From the NCBI GenBank assembly GCA_050743365.1, contig JBOGFI010000134.1:1-6115 (forward strand): 6,115 bases of DNA, written 5' to 3'. Of this stretch, positions 1 to 5,256 are shown piece after piece (the stretch's first letter is position 1; the number at the start of each line of letters is the position of its first letter). The notes beneath the pieces are model-generated. The model worked only from the letters and a program-made list of their open reading frames with translations. It was not told the origin of the DNA and did no database searches. Made by a program: the position numbers and the translations under genes. The stretch comes from JBOGFI01 sp050743365 (lineage in GTDB: Bacteria; Actinomycetota; Acidimicrobiia; IMCC26256; JACDBD01).

Positions 1-838
1 CCTGAAGGACGTACGGACCTCGGCCGTGCAGCGCGAGGGCACGGTCGAGCACGGCGCGCCCGTCCTCGATCTGCGCGGTGTCCCACAGCGAGCGATCCTG
101 GTCGGCGAGCAACACCAGCTCGCCGTCCCGGAACCTCGCCTCGCGGCGGGCGTCGAGCAGCAGCATCATCGCCAGCAGCCCGTGCACCTCCGGCTCGTCG
201 GGCATCAGCTCGGCGAGCGCCCGGCCCAGCAGGAGCGCCTCGGCCGCCAGCTCGCCACGGCCGCCATAGCCTTCGTTGAAGATCAGGTAGACGACCGCGA
301 GCACGGCGGCGAGCCGATCGGCCAACAGGTGGTCAGGAGGCACCCGGAATGGGATGCCGGCGGCCTTGATCTTGCGCTTCGCCCGCACCAGCCGCTGCGC
401 CATCGTTGGCTCGGACACCAGGAAGGCGCGCGCGATCTCGTCGGTGGTGAGACCGCCGAGGGTCCGCAGGGTGAGGGCCACCCGTGCGTCGATGGCGAGA
501 GCCGGATGGCAGCAGGTGAAGACGAGCTCGAGTCGCTCGTCCGGAAACGTCGTCGCGTCCATCGTGTCCTCCGCTGCCTCCTGCACCTGGGGTAGACCCG
601 TCTTTGCGGCCAGCGTGTGATCGCGGCGAACGCGATCGATGGCTCGGTTGCGTGCCGTCGTCACCAGCCAGGCGCGCGGGTTGGCGGGGTTTCCGTCGCG
701 CGGCCAGCGCTCGGCGGCGATCGCGAAGGCCTCCTGCGCGGCCTCCTCGGCAAGGTCGAAGTCGCCGAGGAAGCCGATCAGCGCGGCGAGCACACGTCCC
801 CACTCGTCGCGGAAGGTCTGCTCGAGGATCGCTACCAC
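1..838 (-). CDS. ECF42-type RNA polymerase sigma factor with DUF6596/TPR-like C-terminal extension (partial, 3' end off window)
   Basis: An alternative sigma factor that directs RNA polymerase to a small set of promoters. The 279 visible residues show sigma region 2 at about 5-75 (DEWGRVLAAL, DLAEEAAQEAF, then AWLVTTARNRAIDRVRR, the -10 recognition segment). Region 4 lies at about 100-160 (DERLELVFTCCHPAL, then the helix-turn-helix TTDEIARAFLVSEPTMAQRL). The start of the long C-terminal extension is at about 172-279 (LAAVLAVVYLIFNEGYGG), typical of DUF6596/ECF42 proteins of roughly 400 residues, so about a third is missing beyond base 1. GTG at 838 is the chosen start because it overlaps the TAG of the upstream YCII gene by 7 nt, implying translational coupling. 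No anti-sigma factor is seen; in this group the C-terminal extension is thought to control activity. The family call is secure; the target genes are not known. Confidence 0.93.
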   Translation of the reverse strand, partial: MVAILEQTFRDEWGRVLAALIGFLGDFDLAEEAAQEAFAIAAERWPRDGNPANPRAWLVTTARNRAIDRVRRDHTLAAKTGLPQVQEAAEDTMDATTFPDERLELVFTCCHPALAIDARVALTLRTLGGLTTDEIARAFLVSEPTMAQRLVRAKRKIKAAGIPFRVPPDHLLADRLAAVLAVVYLIFNEGYGGRGELAAEALLLGRALAELMPDEPEVHGLLAMMLLLDARREARFRDGELVLLADQDRSLWDTAQIEDGRAVLDRALALHGRGPYVLQ

Positions 839-1191
839 TCCATGATCGGACGCACCTCGATCGCACCGCCGAGGCGGGCTGCCGGAATCCGCGCCGCGAG
901 CTCGATCGCTGCGTCGAGGTCGTCAGCCTCGTAGACGAGGTAGCCGTTGAGCGCTTCCTTGGTCTCGACGAACGGACCGTCGGTCGTGATCGTCTTGCCG
1001 TCCTGCACCCGGACGGTGGTGGCCGTCTCGGGAGGCTGCAGGCCGTTGCCCGGAGTGACACCCGGCGTCTCGTTGATCGCCTTGTACGCGGCGTAGATCG
1101 CCTGCTGTTCGTCTTCGGAGAGCGTCGCCCACGCCTCCGGGTCCAGCGGCGTCGGCGTTGTGCCCTGATGGATCATCAGCATGTACTTCAT
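832..1191 (-). CDS. YCII-related protein with DGPF motif (ECF42 partner)
   Basis: A small cytoplasmic protein of 119 residues in the YCII/DGPF family (dimeric alpha-beta barrel fold). It opens with MKYMLMIHQG and carries the family signature TDGPFVETKEALNGYLV at about 70-86 (DGPF at 71-74), ending in IEVRPIMEW. Genes of this family are the usual neighbours and targets of ECF42 sigma factors; their biochemical activity is poorly defined, although a distantly related YciI protein has been tied to chlorinated-catechol-type chemistry. ATG at 1191 is chosen over a longer reading from 1326 because a strong AGGAGGAGG ribosome site (1197-1205) lies 5 nt upstream and homology starts here. The stop overlaps the sigma-factor start, so both are almost certainly co-transcribed. 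Confidence 0.95.
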   Translation of the reverse strand: MKYMLMIHQGTTPTPLDPEAWATLSEDEQQAIYAAYKAINETPGVTPGNGLQPPETATTVRVQDGKTITTDGPFVETKEALNGYLVYEADDLDAAIELAARIPAARLGGAIEVRPIMEW

Positions 1192-1460
1192 CACTGCCTC
1201 CTCCTGGGAATGGTCTCCCATAAGACGAACGGGGAGCGAGGAAATCGACAGCTCCGCACCCAAGATCCACCAATGATCTACATATTCTCGCTCAAACCAG
1301 ATCACTTCTCGACCCACGAAGATCACGCCACGGCTATGACCTCCTCAAGTTGAGTGACTGCGAGCTGCGCGCCGAGCTCGATGCGGAACATGGCCGTGGG
1401 GCGCCTGCCGGACCGCAATTCGGTGGTCGCTGGTCCCGGTGGCGTGTTGACTGTCTTGTC
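1192..1460. other. Divergent intergenic region between YCII and GNAT genes
   Basis: This gap of 269 nt separates the left-going YCII operon from the right-going acetyltransferase. Its left end holds the ECF-type promoter and ribosome site of the YCII gene. The middle (about 1240-1345) is clearly more AT-rich than the surrounding genes. I see no convincing sigma-70 promoter for the GNAT gene; TTGACT at 1447-1452 resembles a -35 box but has no partner upstream of the start. The GNAT frame stays open back to a TTG at 1350, but those extra residues do not look like protein of this family. Confidence 0.5.
1217..1250 (-). promoter_or_regulatory. Probable ECF42 autoregulatory promoter of the YCII-sigma operon
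   Basis: On the minus strand, TGTCGA (1250-1245) is followed after exactly 17 nt by CGTC (1227-1224). This matches the -35/-10 form of ECF promoters, and TGTCGA is the -35 hexamer I recall for ECF42 sigma factors upstream of DGPF genes. Transcription would start near 1217, leaving a leader of about 25 nt before ATG 1191 that contains the strong Shine-Dalgarno site. The position and spacing are read directly from the sequence; recognition by the neighbouring sigma factor is inferred. Confidence 0.7.
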
Positions 1461-1988
1461 GTGCAATACCGCCCGGCGACCGAGCGAGACATCGCGGCGA
1501 TCGCAGCGCTTCATGCGGACAGCTGGCGGAGGAACTATCGCGGCGCGTACTCCGACGAGTTTCTTGACAGAGATGTCTTCGAGGATCGGCGGGCTGTCTG
1601 GTCCGAGCGCCTAACACAGCCCGAACCGGTTCATGACACAGTCGTAGCCGAACATGGTGGCGTGATCATCGGGTTCGTCCACACCGTTCTCGATCACGAT
1701 CCGGTGTGGGGAGCTTTGCTGGACAACCTCCATGTAGCGCACGAGGTGTCGCGCAGAGGCGTGGGCACGCAGCTCATGGCGCGATCTGCATCTGCGGTCG
1801 TGGCCCGTGGAAGGCGCAAGAGCCTGTACCTTTTGGTCCTCGAAACGAACGCACCTGCACAGGCGTTCTACGAGGCGCGCGGGGGCCAATGCGTCGGGAG
1901 TGAGGTCTCGGAACCGCCAGGCGGCGGAAGCATTATCGGACTCCGGTACGCGTGGAGAGACCCGTCGGTATTGCTCCAGGAGCCGTAG
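1461..1988 (+). CDS. GNAT-family N-acetyltransferase
   Basis: Transfers an acetyl group from acetyl-CoA to an amine; the substrate cannot be read from sequence. The protein is 175 residues, the usual length for a single GNAT domain. VQYRPATERDIAAIAALHAD is the typical first strand and helix, FVHTVLDHD and LDNLHVAHEVSRRGVGTQLM (about 88-106) form motif A with the RRGVGT pyrophosphate loop, and ETNAPAQAFYEARGG (about 129-142) is motif B. GTG at 1461 is preferred because the domain begins there; the ribosome site is weak, and an upstream TTG at 1350 would add 37 unrelated residues. Base composition is visibly less GC-rich than in the SDR and AlkB genes, compatible with later acquisition. It stands alone on this strand, and hairpins follow the stop. 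Confidence 0.9.
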   Translation: MQYRPATERDIAAIAALHADSWRRNYRGAYSDEFLDRDVFEDRRAVWSERLTQPEPVHDTVVAEHGGVIIGFVHTVLDHDPVWGALLDNLHVAHEVSRRGVGTQLMARSASAVVARGRRKSLYLLVLETNAPAQAFYEARGGQCVGSEVSEPPGGGSIIGLRYAWRDPSVLLQEP

Positions 1989-2014
1989 AGCCGGCGATAT
2001 GGGCACCCCGGCTC
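1988..2014 (+). terminator. Hairpin at the end of the GNAT gene (possible terminator)
   Basis: A perfect 7-bp stem, GAGCCGG (1988-1994) with CCGGCTC (2008-2014), with a 13-nt loop begins on the last base of the GNAT stop codon. There is no T-run behind it, so it is not a canonical intrinsic terminator, but T-poor hairpins are common at gene ends in high-GC actinobacteria. Confidence 0.4.
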
Positions 2015-2026
2015 GAGGTTTGACCG

Positions 2027-2047
2027 CTGACCGCACCGGTCGGTCAG
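2027..2047 (-). terminator. Hairpin over the stop of the SDR remnant (possible terminator)
   Basis: A perfect 7-bp stem, CTGACCG (2027-2033) with CGGTCAG (2041-2047), encloses a 7-nt loop. It covers the TGA of the leftward SDR remnant (2044-2046) and sits 13 nt from the hairpin at the GNAT end, so the pair may act as back-to-back terminators between converging genes. There is a tandem TGACCGC TGACCGC at 2021-2034. There is no T-tract. Confidence 0.35.
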
Positions 2048-2160
2048 ATGGCTGTTCGTCCCCCGTCGATGCTGAACACGCTTCCCGTGACCGAGCGCGC
2101 TTCGTCGGTCATGAGGTGCACCGCGCGCCGAACGGCACGCCGGGTTCCGCTATCCGTGCC
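2044..2160 (-). pseudogene. C-terminal remnant of a short-chain dehydrogenase/reductase
   Basis: Thirty-eight codons on the minus strand end in TGA and read RRAVHLMTDEARSVTG, then SVFSIDGGRTAI. This is the standard C-terminal signature of classical SDR enzymes: a helix ending in SD/TDEAR, then VTG and the IDGG strand. The frame is closed just upstream by TAA at 2161-2163, there is no suitable start, and the Rossmann and catalytic parts are absent. It is therefore the tail end of a lost gene. It is unrelated to the intact SDR gene at 3544, whose C-terminus is of another type. The SDR match is clear; loss of function is inferred from the missing front. Confidence 0.72.
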
Positions 2161-2192
2161 TTACAGACCAGCCGCAGCCGAGGCTGCTGCGC

Positions 2193-2534
2193 CTACATGG
2201 CAGTGACCGCAACGGCGAGCGAGGGGATGTCGTAGGTGTTCCCTGACTGGAAGGGAGCGATCATCGGTTCGAGCGACGCCCGGATGGAGTCCACTTCGTC
2301 GGCAGTAAGCGAAGCGATCAGGGCAGGGACAGGGCCGGAGACCGCGGTCTGAAGGGCCCAGTAGTCGCTCAGACCATCGAAGCGCATCAGGCCGGTGATC
2401 TCCTCGATCTGGACGTCGGAGAAGCCCGCGCCGGCGAGCAACTCTCGATTGCGCTCCGGTTCCGAGAGTGAGAACAGCCCACCGGGTCCGAACGGATTAC
2501 CGGGCGGCGCGTGCCCGTTCTGGAGGAGACCCAA
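2193..2534 (-). pseudogene. C-terminal remnant of a SAM-dependent methyltransferase
   Basis: The open frame of 113 codons reads NPFGPGGLFSLSEPERNREL, then LLAGAGFSDVQIEEI, DGLSDYWALQTAVSGP and a C-terminal helix, LTADEVDSIRASLEPM. This matches the C-terminal third of class I (UbiE/type 11-like) methyltransferases, where the segment follows the core fold and closes over the substrate. The SAM-binding motifs (E/DxGxGxG and following acidic residue), which should lie about 150 residues earlier, are missing. The frame can only begin at a TTG (2534) without a ribosome site, and TGA sits two codons upstream. The sequence before it belongs to a different family (MDMPI-like), so the front of this gene was replaced, probably by deletion or recombination near 2530. 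Confidence 0.72.
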
Positions 2535-2909
2535 ACTTCAAAGAGCCCGATCGCTCTGACCGACGGGCGCAGGACCAGCGGAGGCGGCTCCCGGCGAAGT
2601 CGTGCAATTGCCCAGGAGAGGCCGCGGCGGCGCGCACCCCTGAAGGCTGCTGACGCGAGCGCGGGGAACCGCACCGGCGGGTTCGTTCAGACGAAGGCCG
2701 AGCCTGCTAACCACAAACCGGCCGACGAAGGTTGGAGCACCGGCGAGGCGATCCAGCGATGCGACGTGGGCAGCTACGTCGCCTGACGTCCACGGGCCGC
2801 ACAGCGTCGGTGCGTCGGGCCCGACGGCTTCGAGTGTGTCCGCGAAGTCAGCTCGCTCCTCGATGATGCCCCTGACGAGCGGGTCCGGCCCGTCGTGACT
2901 ACCCGCCAT
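2528..2909 (-). pseudogene. MDMPI_N/DinB-like protein fragment, frameshifted and truncated
   Basis: This starts at ATG 2909, overlapping the end of the AlkB gene by 11 nt. The first ~78 codons (LVRGIIEERADFADTLEAVG, then DAPTLCGPWTSGDVAAHVAS and FVGRFVVSRLGLRLNEPA) match the N-terminal helical domain of mycothiol-dependent maleylpyruvate isomerase-like proteins, including the DVAAHVAS helix that carries a metal-ligand histidine. Near 2675 the homology leaves this frame and continues in the next one as RFPALASAAFRGARRR, AIARLRREPPPLVLRPSV and IGLFEVWV, where relatives have a WVHHEDVRRA-like motif. Here it turns into unrelated SSRTGTRR at about 2528, where methyltransferase sequence takes over. 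If translated in the first frame it would give a 123-residue product with a non-homologous tail. Decay is judged from the frameshift plus the chimeric end. Confidence 0.7.
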
Positions 2910-3534
2910 CGCCCGGGTCGCGGGAGTGCCGGATGGTGATGCTGATCCGCGCGCCCGCGGACGCCACCTCGGGCACGCTGTGCTGCCACGAACGCTGACA
3001 GCGCCCGCCCGTCACGAGCAGATCGCCCTGCCCGAGGCGGAACTCGCGGCTCGGGCCGCCACCCTTGCGACGTAACCGGAAGCCGCGGGGCCCGCCCACG
3101 GAGACGATGGCGACGAGCGGCTCGCGGAGCTCCCGGGCGATCCTGTCGCCGTGCCAGGCGACGCTGTCACGCCCGTCCCGGTAGAGGTTGAACCCGATCG
3201 AGTCGAAGTCGACGCGGTAGCGGCGCGAGAGCAGGTCCACGATCGGGGGCAGGATCGCTGCCGGGGGGTCCCCCTCGCCGGGCGTCCACCCGCCCCGGAG
3301 GCGGGGCTCGGTGACCACCCGGTCATACATCCAGCGGTCGTGCTGGCCCCACTCGACCCGCTCGACGAGCTCGTCGAACACCGTGGTTGCGCCCGTGAGC
3401 CACCCGGGGGCGTGGTCGACCCACGAGTCGGCGTCGAGGCGGTGACGCACGAGCGTGGCGAACGTCTCGTCGACGCCGGGGTCGCCGCCGTCGAGGAGCG
3501 TGCCTTGCACGGTGAGCGGGTGGGGAAGTGGCAT
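2899..3534 (-). CDS. AlkB-like alpha-ketoglutarate-dependent dioxygenase
   Basis: An Fe(II)/2-oxoglutarate oxygenase of the AlkB family, which oxidatively removes alkyl groups from damaged nucleic-acid bases; the exact substrate is not evident. The 211-residue protein has NLYRDGRDSVAWHGDR (N116, Y118, iron ligands H128 and D130), the third iron ligand in CQRSWQHSVPEV (H185), and the 2-oxoglutarate/substrate arginines in ARISITIR (R196 and R202), all in family order. ATG 3534 is chosen; the frame is open much further upstream to 4263, but that part is antisense to a real SDR gene. No Shine-Dalgarno site precedes the start, which suggests leaderless translation. The start codon lies 9 bp from the divergent SDR start, and the stop overlaps the MDMPI-like start by 11 nt. 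A repair role is known for the family and inferred here. Confidence 0.93.
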   Translation of the reverse strand: MPLPHPLTVQGTLLDGGDPGVDETFATLVRHRLDADSWVDHAPGWLTGATTVFDELVERVEWGQHDRWMYDRVVTEPRLRGGWTPGEGDPPAAILPPIVDLLSRRYRVDFDSIGFNLYRDGRDSVAWHGDRIARELREPLVAIVSVGGPRGFRLRRKGGGPSREFRLGQGDLLVTGGRCQRSWQHSVPEVASAGARISITIRHSRDPGDGG

Positions 3535-3543
3535 CGTGGGCGG

Positions 3544-4368
3544 GTGGAGCCCCAGGGTATCGCCGTCGTCACCGGGGCCAGCCGGGGGATCGGGCGGGCC
3601 GTGGCCTGCGAGCTCGCCCGGCGAGGCTTCGACACCGTGGCCACCATGCGCGACCCTTCGGCCGGGACCGGGCTCGCCGACGAGGCGAGGCACGCCGGCG
3701 ACCGGCTCCGGGTCGCGGCCCTCGACGTCACCGAGCCCGACACGATCCGCCTCCCCGACGGACTGCGCGTCCTCGTCAACAACGCCGGCGTCGAGCGGCC
3801 CCACCTCCCGTTCGAGGCCACGCCGTTGGAGCTGTGGCGGGAGATGTTCGAGACCAACGTGTTCGGGCTCGTCGAGGTCACCCGGCGGGCGATCCCGCTC
3901 ATGCGCGCCGCCGGCGGCGGCGTGGTCTGCAACATCACCTCCTCGTCGATGTTCGCCCCGGTCCCCTTCTATGCCGCGTACCGCGCCGGGAAGGCGGCCG
4001 TGAGCGCGCTGGGCGAGAGCCTGCGCACCGAGCTGGCGCCGTTCGGCATCCGGGTGGTAGAGATCGTGCCCGGTCCCGTCGACACCGACATGCTGCGCCA
4101 TTCCGGGGAGCCCCCGGAGGCGATGGCCTACGAGCCCTACCGGCCGATGGCAGAACGGGCACACCGGGCCCGTCAGAACGTGGCCGGCATGGTCACCCCG
4201 GCCGAGGACGCGGCGACCGCGATCGTGGGCGTCATCCTCGACGACGACGGCCCGCTCCGCCACGGGTGCGACCCGCTCGGCGCCGGTCTGCTCGACGCGT
4301 GGCGCAAGACCGACGACGAGGAGATGATGCGCAACATGCTGCCGACCTGGGGCGTGACGCCCGGGTGA
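3544..4368 (+). CDS. Short-chain dehydrogenase/reductase (SDR) family oxidoreductase
   Basis: An NAD(P)-dependent oxidoreductase of 274 residues acting on an unknown alcohol or carbonyl. The dinucleotide-binding motif TGASRGIG is at 10-17, the LDV after strand 4 at 60-62, NNAG at 79-82, the structural asparagine N104 in TNVFGLVEV, the serine cluster ITSSS at 131-135, the catalytic YxxxK as Y146-R-A-G-K150, and PGPVDTDML at about 176-184 after strand 6. The extended C-terminal part (about 185-274) ends in MMRNMLPTWGV and may form the substrate lid. GTG at 3544 is chosen because only three residues precede the first strand; the frame extends upstream over AlkB antisense sequence that is not protein-like, and GTG 3520 is a less likely alternative. 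It overlaps the SnoaL-like gene by 4 nt (GTGA), so the two form an operon and may act in one pathway. Confidence 0.94.
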   Translation: MEPQGIAVVTGASRGIGRAVACELARRGFDTVATMRDPSAGTGLADEARHAGDRLRVAALDVTEPDTIRLPDGLRVLVNNAGVERPHLPFEATPLELWREMFETNVFGLVEVTRRAIPLMRAAGGGVVCNITSSSMFAPVPFYAAYRAGKAAVSALGESLRTELAPFGIRVVEIVPGPVDTDMLRHSGEPPEAMAYEPYRPMAERAHRARQNVAGMVTPAEDAATAIVGVILDDDGPLRHGCDPLGAGLLDAWRKTDDEEMMRNMLPTWGVTPG

Positions 4369-4769
4369 CGGCGCCGTCCGACGCCGATCGCGAGACGCTC
4401 GCCGCCCTCGAGCACCACTGGGCCGCGTGCGACGCCGGCGACCAGGACGCGGCCCACGAGATCTACCACGACGACGTGGTGGTCGAGTGGCCGCAGTCGG
4501 GCGAGCGGGTCCGCGGACGCGCCAACCTGCATGCGCTGCGCTCGCACCACCCCAGTACGCTCCGCTTCACCACTCGGCGCATCCTCGGGGGCGGCGACCT
4601 GTGGGTGACCGAGTACCTGATCACCTACACCGGGGAACCCGTCCATACCGTCAGCATCATGGAGCTTCGTGACGGAAAGGTCGCGAGGGAGACGCACTAC
4701 TTCGCGGAGCCCTTCGATGCTCCCGAGTGGCGGGCGCAATGGGTCGAACGCATGCCCGCCGGCACGTAG
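4365..4769 (+). CDS. SnoaL-like / NTF2-like fold protein
   Basis: A 134-residue protein of the NTF2-like superfamily (SnoaL_2 type), cone-shaped small proteins that act as isomerases, cyclases, hydratases or ligand binders. The N-terminal helix pair (TLAALEHHWAACDAGDQDAA, then HEIYHDDVVVEWPQSGERVRG) and the later strands (RRILGGGDLWVTEYLITYTG, VHTVSIMELRDGKVARETHYF, AEPFDAPEWRAQWVERMPAG) give the full alpha-beta roll, and the WPQSGERVRGRANL turn is typical. Its GTG start lies inside the stop of the SDR gene (GTGA), giving translational coupling and a likely shared pathway. The substrate is unknown; no specific catalytic residues can be assigned with confidence. The longer in-frame reading upstream is the shadow of the SDR gene. 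Confidence 0.9.
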   Translation: MTAPSDADRETLAALEHHWAACDAGDQDAAHEIYHDDVVVEWPQSGERVRGRANLHALRSHHPSTLRFTTRRILGGGDLWVTEYLITYTGEPVHTVSIMELRDGKVARETHYFAEPFDAPEWRAQWVERMPAGT

Positions 4770-4857
4770 GCTGCCTGCCAGGTCGCGTGTCGGCCTGGTC
4801 GCGCGTCGGGGGGAGAGCTACGTCGCCGGAGCCAGCGGATTGAGCGGCGAGGGCTCG

Positions 4858-5247
4858 GTGAACGTCGAGAAGCCGATGGCCCTGATCTACGACGGGATCA
4901 GTCCCGCCTCGCGCATCGTCGGGCTCATGTATTACGCGTTCGGCGGCGACAAGCAGCCGGAAGGGTTCGCCGGTCCCAACGACCACTGGCACCGGCACCG
5001 GTCGATCTGCATCAAGAACGGCCCCAGCGGGATCGACATCCCACTCCCGGTCGACGCCGATGCAACCCGCGCGCAATGCGACGACGTCGGTGGCAACTAC
5101 ATCGCGGAGACGGCCTGGATGCTGCACGCCTGGGTCGTCCCGAGCTGGGAGAGCCCGAGGGGCGTCTTCTGCCACGAGAATCCCAACCTGCACTGCGTCG
5201 ACGGCACCGACGACACCGACAAGATCGGGTTCTGCGAGGGTACGTGA
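4858..5247 (+). CDS. Hypothetical protein with PEGFAGPNDHWH motif, probably 5'-truncated
   Basis: The function is unknown. The 129 codons from GTG 4858 contain PMALIYDG, RIVGLMYYAF, the distinctive PEGFAGPNDHWHRHRSIC (about 34-51), WMLHAWVVPSWESPRGVF (about 88-104) and five cysteines (51, 74, 105, 113, 127), the last four in the C-terminal half. I recognise this pattern from actinobacterial and other uncharacterised, often exported, proteins whose C-terminal half it forms; the histidine-rich NDHWHRH stretch could bind metal. Those relatives are longer, with an N-terminal helical region that I cannot find here. No signal peptide is visible, and the frame runs back into the SnoaL-like gene without recognisable protein. 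GAGGG at 4849-4853 could serve GTG 4858; TTG 4840 is an alternative, and homology may reach back to about 4812. It could be a remnant or a short variant. It converges on the selenoprotein candidate with 9 bp between stops. Confidence 0.62.
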   Translation: MNVEKPMALIYDGISPASRIVGLMYYAFGGDKQPEGFAGPNDHWHRHRSICIKNGPSGIDIPLPVDADATRAQCDDVGGNYIAETAWMLHAWVVPSWESPRGVFCHENPNLHCVDGTDDTDKIGFCEGT

Positions 5248-5256
5248 CGCCTGGCG

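Noticed and set aside
333..1061. A 242-codon minus-strand frame across the sigma factor
   Set aside because: It is an Arg/Ser-rich shadow. The sigma-factor homology lies in another frame that runs off the left edge.
2174..2187. GCAGCC-GA-GGCTGC hairpin after the methyltransferase remnant as a terminator
   Set aside because: The short stem has an effective tetraloop and no T-run; it is likely chance in such GC-rich sequence.
2899..4263. A 454-codon open frame on the minus strand through the AlkB gene and beyond
   Set aside because: Only the part from 3534 to 2899 is AlkB; the rest is antisense to the clear SDR gene and is open because of high GC at third positions.
3528..4769. A 413-codon plus-strand frame that would make a large fusion ending in the SnoaL-like protein
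   Set aside because: The first 280 codons are an Arg/Gly/Pro-rich out-of-frame shadow of the SDR gene; the real start is the GTG at 4365.
4781..4809. Direct repeat GGTCGCG(T/C)GTCGG as a regulatory or attachment site
   Set aside because: Two 13-nt copies with one mismatch in a GC-rich region without an integrase or a clear partner; too little to call, though it is mentioned near the suspected truncation point.
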